The position numbers were made by a program, and so were the translations under genes. This document shows, one piece after another, positions 56,390 to 64,000 of a DNA stretch of 64,000 nucleotides. Numbering within the stretch: position 1 is the first letter of the stretch; each line of letters starts with the position of its first letter. The notes under the pieces are model-generated. The model made no database searches, was not told the origin of the DNA, and worked only from the letters and a program-made list of their open reading frames with translations. This DNA is from Metallyticus violacea (taxonomy: Eukaryota > Arthropoda > Insecta > Mantodea > Metallyticidae): NCBI GenBank assembly GCA_030762175.1, contig CM060831.1, positions 6,400,501-6,464,500 on the forward strand, given 5' to 3'.

Positions 56390-57580
56390 AATCACTTAAA
56401 TTTCACTAATTTTGTTCCACTCTCACCATTCTTGGCAGATATATACATGAGTTTCTTGGAAATAAAATTAGTTTAGACTTTTTCACATAAATACAAATGT
56501 TGGTACCATTATGTTGATGATGTCTTTGCAATAGTAAATGAAAAATGGAAAGGGGATGCAATAAAACTACTCAACCTACAATACAGCACTGTTAAATTCA
56601 CAATGGAAAAAAGAAAACAACAAGGTTCTTCCCTTCTTGGATATAAAAATTATAAAAATGGCAATAATCTGGAATTTAGCACATTCAAAAAGATACCCAT
56701 ACAGATAATTATATAAAAAACAACAGCCACAATCCAAAACAACATAAACTCGCCATAATCAATAGTTTCACATTCTGATTAACAAACCTACCAAAAAGCA
56801 AGACAGAAAATCATAGACATTGCACAGAAAAATGACTGCACAATGGATCTGGTCAACAAGAAAATAGAAAATTCAAAAAACAAATAAAAGGTATCACCAC
56901 ACTAAAAAGTTACAAAGGAGATTATATATATAAATTAACAGTAATTATAATAGTAAAAACACTCAGAAAAAGTCACACTTGAGATTGCTATATTTTGGAC
57001 TCGTGGAGTCCTTCTATGGCAAGAAGACAAGTGTCACAAGTGTGACTTTTTCTGAGTGTTTTTACTATTATAATTTGTTAATTTGTTACATTGTTAACAG
57101 TTTTATTTTATTTTTATTTTTCTTTTATATATAAGAAATTCACATTTCACCCATGGGCACACCAAAAATTCCAGAAAATTTTTAAAAAGACAAACATCAT
57201 TTTGGCTCCAGTAAACATATCACAAAAGACAAAATTCTGCCAGGAAAACAATCAGGCATTTACAAAATTAGTTGCAAAGACTGCAATATGAAATACATAG
57301 GCAAAACAAAAAGAAATATTACTATATGGTTTAAGGAACACATGAGAAATGTAAAATATAAACACAAGGAAAAATCAGCAACAGCACACCATTTCTGCCA
57401 AAAGATCCACAAATCCCAAAAGGAACCAAAACTCTTAAAAGCTCTTCAAAAACCCACAGAATTAACAGTGTGGGAAAATATATTCATAAACAAAAACAAG
57501 GAAAAGTTGTTAATTGATATCATTGTAGAGAGAACAAGTTTTATAACTTAAATCCAGTATAAAACATTTAATTTGCAACT
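56390..57580 (+). pseudogene. Penelope-like element relic with YVDD retained
   Basis: Plus frames: LSPFLADIYMSFLEIKLV (about 56430), CWYHYVDDVFAIVN (about 56510, catalytic YVDD intact), AIKLLNLQYSTVKFTMEK, then after the insertion at 56934-57125 YKKFTFHPWAHQKFQKIF, SGIYKISCKDCNMKYIGKTK (GIY...YIG, spanning two frames near 57240-57310) and PTELTVWENIFINKNKEK. The 3' end stops near 57560 without a recognisable ribozyme core. Sister copy of the fragment at 26480-27075. Confidence 0.85.
56934..57125. mobile_element. MITE-like element with perfect 38-bp inverted arms
   Basis: Arms 56943-56980 and 57038-57075 are exact reverse complements (aattataatagtaaaaacac...gtcacactt). The 57-bp loop contains a small hairpin ggactcgtggagtcc. 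A 9-bp duplication TATATATAA lies at 56925-56933 and 57126-57134. Removing the insert joins GDYIYK to KFTFHP in the PLE. No ORF; unrelated in sequence to the PLE palindromes. Confidence 0.85.
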
Positions 57581-57589
57581 TTAGGAACA

Positions 57590-59030
57590 GAGATGTGCAT
57601 AGGATGACAAATGAGTAACAATATTAAACCCATAGTACAAGATACCTTAATAACAATAAACCAGAGAAACTGAAGTTCATTTTATTCATATTTCATAAGC
57701 TAGTTTGCTATCATCCATAAAGCTCTAAATAATAATTTTGGATAACAACTGTTGCCATGTATTTAAAACAATTTGCAGTAAAAGATAAAAATTTAAACTC
57801 TGTGATGTTTTACTATGACTTATTTGATGAGTGAGGCTGAAACTCTTGTTTTAGGCATGGAATTATCACTGTACTCTGCCCAACTGCTGTAAAAATTTCT
57901 CATTTCACATTTTTCCTTCATATGTGAGGTTAGTATTGACATTTATACAAACTGCATACAAATATAAAACCTCCAAACAAAGCAAAGCAACAAAAGGAAC
58001 ACACACAAAGGACATAGAATGGATGTGAGATTAATCTTGTAGGTTAACATTCAAAAGAGCAGTCAGAAAGTGCATGCATATGACCAACATAAATGTTAAG
58101 TATCACAACCTTTGTAAATAGTTAATAATGCTCCAAAGAGCGTTAACATGCTGATATCAGTACAATTATGGAGTTATTTAAAAACCATTCATTAAATGCT
58201 GGAGTGTAATTTTCCCTCTAATTATCTTTGCAACATGGACAACTTTTTACTATCAACTTAAATAAAAAATATGCTATGAAAAATACAGTAATAAAAAAAT
58301 TATTTTATCATCTTTCTTCACATTTATAATTATCACTTTGACAATGATTCATTTAAAGATTACGTATCCATTATTGTTCATTTGTTGCTTGTATTTTCTT
58401 CTTTCCATGTTCATTTTTAGTAACTATATAACACTATTTGTTGTTACATTGCTGAAATACAATATAGAACTCACTTGTAGTTGAGACATTGTGGTGACAA
58501 GATGGACAAAGGAATGGAATTAAAGCAGAGGAAGAAAAGGGCTATTCTTATTTATTCCTCTGTTGGTCTAAGCACTAGAAACTTAACCTCTAGAACATGT
58601 TTTCAAAAGTGCTAAAGAAATATAATAAGGGAAATGTTGACAAGTGAAAGAAAGAGGCATTTAGTGAAGCTGTTGCCAGTGTAGACAGTTTCCAGAAATT
58701 TATCGCATTAAATAAATTGGACAACTCTGTTACAAATGGATAATTGCACCCGTTTTACAAATTTAATAATTATTAGAATGTGTATTTCTTGAATAAAAAT
58801 ACATTTTTCAAATGGAACAATGCCTAGTGACATAAAGAAAATAAAAATAGAGGAAACAGAATGTCAATGATGTTTTTTGCATGATTATGAGTAGTTTACG
58901 AGCTAAAGTAATATGAACATTCTAAATATCTATAGTTATCTGTCCCATTTAACTGCTTAGTTACTAGGCTATGATATTCATGTGTTGTTTATATTTTGTT
59001 TCCTTTGCACTGATTTTATGGGACTTACTT
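57590..59030. other. Intron, no recognised feature
   Basis: AT-rich sequence with no nameable motif on either strand. Confidence 0.5.
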
Positions 59031-59039
59031 GCCGGTGCT

Positions 59040-59475
59040 TTATGATAGTTCTTGAAGTAGGATTTGCTGGAAGATAGTATACTAATGCTGAAAAAGTCAA
59101 CATGCTCATGGTGTATGGAGAATATAGAAAGAATGATGTTCTTTCTGTATAAGCTGAAAGATATCTGAATAGATGTATTACACTTGTCTTAAAACAATTG
59201 TATCAAAAGCTTTGGATTGGATGAAGGGGAGCTATACATTGGCCTGTCTGTTTACCAGATTTGACCCCTTTATACATTTCTCTGTGGGGCAAGTTTTATT
59301 TGAAAAAGTGTAAATTATTTCAAGAAATACACATTCTAATAATTATTAATACTGTGTATGGGCTGCAATTATGAGCCACTGTCTAAACTCCAATTCTGCA
59401 AAAGCAGCATATCAATAGCGCCTTCCATTTCAGAAATATTTGCAACGAAAGTTTTAGGTGATTCACTGTGTATAA
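59040..59475 (+). pseudogene. Internally deleted DDE transposon relic
   Basis: The start reads YTNAEKVNMLMVYGEYRKND followed by AERYLNRCI (the N-terminal HTH segment of a common insect transposase), then within 60 bp WPVCLPDLTPLYISLWGKFY (the C-terminal PDLTPLDFFLWG motif). The whole catalytic middle is missing. The end contains HFRNICNE-like residues. Confidence 0.68.
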
Positions 59476-60461
59476 ACAAAGTAAGTTCTTATGTTGCTGT
59501 AAAAAGGCAAATATTTATTTTGTGAATGTTTTGACATTATAGTAAAAACAATAGGAAACTGTAATCTTGGACTTCAGTATTTATGGCAAAGAAAAAAGTT
59601 ATAAACTGCAATATAGTGTATAAATATATAAAGTATCCATGTTATGTGATATTGTTTTTAAATTAATAATGTATTTTGGTACCAGTTTTGTTAAGATAAA
59701 CAAATATTTGTAGAAAATGTGTGCTTTTGATTAACCTCAATTTAAGGCCCCCCTCTCCATTTAGAATGAAAATTGCCAGGTTCCTGTAAAAATGCTAAAA
59801 GGTGTTACACTGTAATTGATTTTTCTATCTTCAAATGGCAAATCAAGTCAGAAATTTCTAGAACTTAAGCCATAAAAGCTTTAACACTCTAAATAACATT
59901 TTAGTAACACCACAGTTAAGAACGAAAGAATATTTTAGGAAATGCTGAGTTCTGAAGCCTAAAATTTTGTACAATGGCTCAATTTAAGCACATTTATAAC
60001 TGCAGTGACATGGTTAGTGTGTCAGAAAGCAAACACATATATGTGTCAAGGGTCCCATGCCTCTATTGCATTTATGACTGCACTGTATAGTATGACTATA
60101 TCTGATTGCCAAATGGTATGGGTATTTCATACTACTTTACATTTTTAATCAACTGCATTCCTTTTTTCGACTTCAAAGTGCCTGGAAATGGTTGGACAGG
60201 TGTAGCATTTTGTTTGACTGTGTCCATTGCCTGCTAAAAAAACATCAACACAACAGCTTGATATCTAAAGTTTTAAATTAAATGCAAATAATGTTACATA
60301 TTTTTCAAAATATTAAAAGAAAATTCTTCTTTTAAATTTTGTAAGAAGGGCATTCAAAAAGTTCTGCAAGTACCTTCTTGAAATCCAAGTTATGGGCTGT
60401 TTTGAACCTTACAACATGCATAGCTGCAGTCATTACAACCACTTATAGAAAGCAGTATAGT

Positions 60462-60575
60462 TTATATGCATAATTTTTGAAGCTGTTTACAGTGAAGCTA
60501 TTATATTTAAAATGATACACTATGGGTAATGTACATAAGTTACTCATAGTGTATCATTTTAAATAAAAAAAAAAA
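60462..60575. mobile_element. Short palindromic PLE-type insertion with 9-bp duplication
   Basis: Flanked by CAGTATAGT at 60453-60461 and 60576-60584. It begins with the flank motif variant (tttttgaagctgtttacagtg), followed by 25-bp arms 60505-60529 and 60540-60564 (one mismatch, 10-bp loop) and a poly-A stretch. It sits in sequence starting agggcattcaaaaagttctg (60347), which resembles a DDE-element end also seen at 25903. Confidence 0.68.
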
Positions 60576-61039
60576 CAGTATAGTATTTGGACTGGGGTAT
60601 AGTCGGCAAAGTTGTATTTATAGCTTGGGCAAGATTTCTGAATTTATTTAAAAGATTTTTCCAGTAATGACAGATTTCACTGGGGAGAACAACAAGAAGT
60701 CTTACAGTGCAAGGTCAGAGCTGTAGAGTAAATCATTTGAGTACCTGGACCTTTCAGACCTTTAGTTCTCTCAAATTTACAACTGTTTAGTGAATGGATG
60801 CACTGTTATGCAAAAAACAGCAGCCTTGAAGTACCTGTTTTTGAATGCTGATACCTCAGTTCTTTCAACAAAGAAACTAACACATATATATCATAGTATT
60901 TTTCATTTATTGCTATTCCTTCTGGTGTACAGTCAACCATTAATGATCCTTAATAGCTAAAGAAAATAATGAACATTCCAAGAATGAAAATCTGTCAAAG
61001 GACAATTGATCTTGTATCATTTACACTGTTCTGCAATGA

Positions 61040-61690
61040 CAGAATTAAGTAGAAAAGGTAGAAAAGGAATGGTGGTTGAAAAAGTTCTGAAATACTGGTA
61101 TAGTAATCTGAAAATAGAGGACAATAATATAATTAAAACTTGTATGAAATACCAAGGAACATTTTTGCACAATAATTGGTGGAAGAGACTGAAAGAAATA
61201 TTGAAAGAAATTGGTATGGGTGGTGTATGACAGAAGGGAGAAAATAATTTCTAGAGGAAAGCAAGGAGGAGAATAGAAGATACTGAGAGTCAAGAGATAT
61301 GGCCAAGTTTTCAGAATAGAAATTCTTTGAGGTTGTACAAGATATTAAAGAAAGATTGGGGTAGGCAGGAGTATGTTGACAGCTGTGATAAGCAAGGGAG
61401 GGAAGGATTATGCATGGATGTGAATGGGAGCGTTATATTATTTTAAAACAGCAATATGGAAAAATGTGTTATGTGTGGGGAAACAGAAGGTATGTTTAGG
61501 AAGTGTAAGGTGCAAATGGATTGGGAAAGTGAAGAGAGAAAAGGAGAAAAAGTAGGTGAAACATGGCTCTAAGGAATCATGGGAGTCAATACATGTTAGG
61601 GCCTTAAGAACAGTTGGATCAGTCTCAACTGTACGTAAAGCATAAATCACTTGTTATACTCTCTTTAATGAAAGGTTAAAATAAATATTC
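61040..61690 (+). pseudogene. Non-LTR retrotransposon fragment, same family as 46340-47100
   Basis: 61006-61230 contains RKGRKGMVVEKVLKYWYSNL and MKYQGTFLHNNWWKRLKEIL. After frameshifts, the sequence parallels 46375-46570 (agagatatggccaagttttc, aattctttgaggttgtacaa, atgtgtggggaaacagaagg). It ends in a ttctattctattaaag tail. Confidence 0.62.
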
Positions 61691-62620
61691 TATTCTATTA
61701 AAGAATTAAATAGTGGAAATAATATCAATTCCCTCTCAGTGGAATGGGCAATAACAGAAAGAAAAGAAACAGAATGTTTGCTCTTAAAAGTTAAGATTGT
61801 GATCAAAAAGAATCAGGAAATTCAGTAGCAGTGTTTAGCTTTGAGAAAAATACTATTGCATGTATATGAAAGCTCTTTGCAGTATATGAAGAGACAATCT
61901 CAGAATTTTGAACAGTTCTGCATTTTTCAGTGGCAGGAAGTTTAGAAAATTCCAGATATGGCATAAAAATTTGCATGTCTTCAGAAATTCAAATAAACTG
62001 ATGCCATATTAGCACTGAAATTGTTCATCTATTTTTTCTGTGACAATGCTAAACTGAACACTTTGCCACTTTCATTTTCTGTTAGAAAAATTTTCAAATT
62101 TGCTAGCAGGTCAACAGAAGGAATTTCTCAAAATTGAAACTTTTTTACATCATTAACTATGCACATTTCTTGATATCTACCTACTTTGGTCACGGTACCT
62201 ATGTGGAGAGGAATTTGAGTATAATGAAGTCACAGTGGAAACTAGAAAGAAATAATTATTGCATTTGGTTAAAAATTTATTGCTGATTCAGTATAATTTT
62301 AAGGATGTTAGCTACATCCAATTTTATGAATTTTTCTTGAAGGACAAAGACCAACTTCCAAAAACCAGGAAATCATCAAAATAAAACTAATTTGTAAGAT
62401 AAGACATAACATTTAAGCAGTTAAAATATTAAAGGCAATCTTAAATGTATTATTTAGGATTTCTTTTCTTTATCTTTAATCTTGCATAACAACTACTCAG
62501 TTTAAAGTTGTGTTATTACATGTAGTATTATTTTTTCTAGTGAAAAAATTGTATAGCATTTGTTGGTTTTGTCATTATTGCCTTAACTAAAAATTAATTA
62601 ATAGAATGTTAAAAATTAAC
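61690..62620. other. Intron, possible old DNA-transposon tail
   Basis: 62150-62400 read on plus (TYVERNLSIMKSQWKLERNN) loosely resembles a hAT C-terminal dimerisation segment. The rest gives no motif. Low confidence. Confidence 0.25.
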
Positions 62621-62625
62621 AAAAA

Positions 62626-62785
62626 TATAAATATTGTACTTACAAAGCTGTAGACAATAGAGTGGTAATGTATCCTAAACTTAGGTATTAATTTTTCTCC
62701 AGAAACACGTCTTATTTTTATATAAGTATGTGGAGTTTAGCATAAAAAATGAATACCTAAGTTTAGGATATAAAGAAAATATGTT
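62626..62785 (+). mobile_element. Hairpin PLE derivative
   Basis: Flank motif (attgtacttacaaagctgta, gacaatagagtg) then arms 62671-62696 and 62744-62770 (tatcctaaacttaggtatta and mirror). The loop keeps the end of a PLE 3' terminus in plus sense: agaaac, acgtc, ttatttttatataagtatgt, ggagttta. Most of the ribozyme core is deleted. Confidence 0.7.
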
Positions 62786-63241
62786 TAATTCTAATCTGAT
62801 AAGTTCTCATTTATTACTACTTGGACCAAAATTTCTATGTCTTTGCATTTTTTTCTGATGATACAAAGCGACACTGTGTTTAAAATAGCATCACAGTGAA
62901 ATAAGATAATTTTTATAGTCCCTTCTTATTTTCCTTCTTTCTGTTTTTTCTTTTGTTTACATTTTATCTATTTTTCTGCAATACAGCAATTGTAAATTTT
63001 ACAGGTTTCATTTGTGATCCTACCAATTGCTAAGAGTATTTTATTTTCAATTTGACAATATGGTAACATATCCAAGCATACTTTTAAAGTTTAAAGTTCA
63101 TTGTTGCCAGCTGAGCTAATTATATCTTTATGCTCACAGTTTTTTAACAATGCATCAATCTGTTAAAAACTTTTTGAATGCTCTTCATATGAAAGAAAAT
63201 TCACCAAGTAAATCTGTGATAGTTGTGGAACTTTATAATAC

Positions 63242-63385
63242 CTTAGGCGATGCCTGAACACCACGTATTAGTGACTGGAGATGTGCTGCCTTGTTGCTGC
63301 CACTGAGTGCAGGGGGAGATAACGTAGGAAACGGACGGCTGCGCTCCTTGCACTCCAAACAGTTGCGCACTGCACATGTACACAC
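63242..63385 (-). CDS. Nbea: Neurobeachin exon ([11 protein letters not shown]), most 5' exon in window
   Basis: A 144-bp exon of 48 codons: [40 protein letters not shown] and RGVQASPK. The AVRNCLEC stretch is recalled from neurobeachin N-terminal to the [10 protein letters not shown] block. It is one of the GC-richer stretches of the window. Acceptor cttatatttcag at 63386-63388, donor CCTAAG/gtatta at 63241-63240. Phase 0 in and out, which fits 53123-53230. Confidence 0.88.
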
Positions 63386-63924
63386 CTGAAATATAAGAAT
63401 CATTTACATCACAGTATGCACACAGGAAAATGGTATCTAAGCATATGAAAGAGAACTTATAGGTGTTGCTATATCAATGTCTGTGGTGACTGGTAAATAA
63501 ATAGCTTTTAACTATCTTATCTACAACAGTCATGATGAATGCATGGAATGTGCCAAAAGGCTCATTTTGAATGAATTATTGTAAAAGAGACAGGAATAAG
63601 AATCATCAAATAGGTTTTGCAAATGAGAATAGTGATGATGACAATGTTTGAACAACAGAAAAAAGGAACTTGGCTGATTAGTTCATAAGAAATGTTGATG
63701 AGACACTTCTCATAACCACATTTTTTTTTCTAAAAGTAATCACAAAGCATGTCTCATTCTTTTCAATCTGGGAAAAAACTAATAGTCAAAGAAATGAAAA
63801 TTTTGCCTCCTCATTGTCCAATGTAAGTTCTTGCAGTACATATGCAGCATAGAAAGGACGCTAAAATTTAATTGTTACCAAAGTCAAAGCATATTCCATG
63901 AAGCATGTGAGGATATCAGATGAA

Positions 63925-64000
63925 AGAATTAAAGGTTATTAAGATCATTGTGGGGTTGAGTCAAATTAACACTCTTTTGCTCCACTTACTTGCTTAATAT
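63925..64000 (-). mobile_element. PLE 3' end, cut by the window edge
   Basis: On minus the outer sequence reads gcaaaagagtgttaatttga, ctcaaccccacaatgatctt, preceded by taagcaagtaagtggag. This order (aagtaagtggag, gactca, cacaatgatcttaatt) matches the 3' end of the PLE at 47940-48000 and the edge at 45795. The rest of the element should lie beyond 64000. Confidence 0.65.

Overview
The window is animal nuclear DNA, most likely from an arthropod and probably an insect with a large, repeat-rich genome. It is AT-rich, has spliceosomal introns, and carries degenerate mariner/IS630-type transposons, non-LTR retrotransposon fragments, tRNA-derived SINEs and many Penelope-like elements (PLEs). Nothing bacterial or viral was recognised.

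Host gene. One host gene spans the whole window on the minus strand: the central part of neurobeachin (Nbea; Drosophila rugose). Ten exons were placed by reading frame and splice sites, and their phases join without a break: 63242-63385, 53123-53230, 52796-52991, 16108-16238, 10654-10864, 10247-10576, 7163-7289, 3399-3507, 3136-3311 and 673-947. They encode conserved neurobeachin blocks around [64 protein letters not shown] and [12 protein letters not shown]. Two more phase-compatible candidate exons were found: 15152-15262 (phase 0/0, good) and 25229-25441 (phase 1/1, weak). The start codon, promoter and the C-terminal PH-BEACH-WD40 region lie outside the window. Introns range from 77 bp to 36.5 kb.

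Intron content. The long introns (16.2-52.8 kb and 53.2-63.2 kb) hold most of the mobile DNA. The main feature is a PLE population: one copy with a long intact reverse transcriptase / GIY-YIG ORF (42.4-44.8 kb) joined head-to-head to a 709-bp inverted, 5'-truncated copy of itself (44.8-45.5 kb); decayed copies at 26.5, 31.3, 38.0, 47.3, 49.2, 54.2, 55.2 and 56.4 kb; solo 3' ends at 22.0 and 34.6 kb; an end cut by the window edge at 63.9 kb; and a set of 0.1-0.4 kb palindromic derivatives (1.3, 21.4, 38.9, 45.8, 48.7, 60.5, 62.7 kb), three of which have 9-13 bp target-site duplications. PLE 3' ends carry a hammerhead-ribozyme-like core (CTGATGA, stem II, GAAAC, ATGTC) with compensatory stem changes between subfamilies. 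In coding copies this core overlaps the last codons of the ORF.

Other repeats. There are three to four tRNA-derived SINE families, mariner and related DDE transposon relics (about 6, 12.5, 22.3, 29, 30.4, 37.9-40.1, 48.5 and 59.2 kb), LINE fragments (4.7, 11.9, 46.4, 61.1 kb), a 38-bp-armed MITE-like insert inside a PLE (56.9 kb), a large foldback repeat (1.26-2.06 kb) and microsatellites. No functional RNA gene, CRISPR array or second host gene was found.
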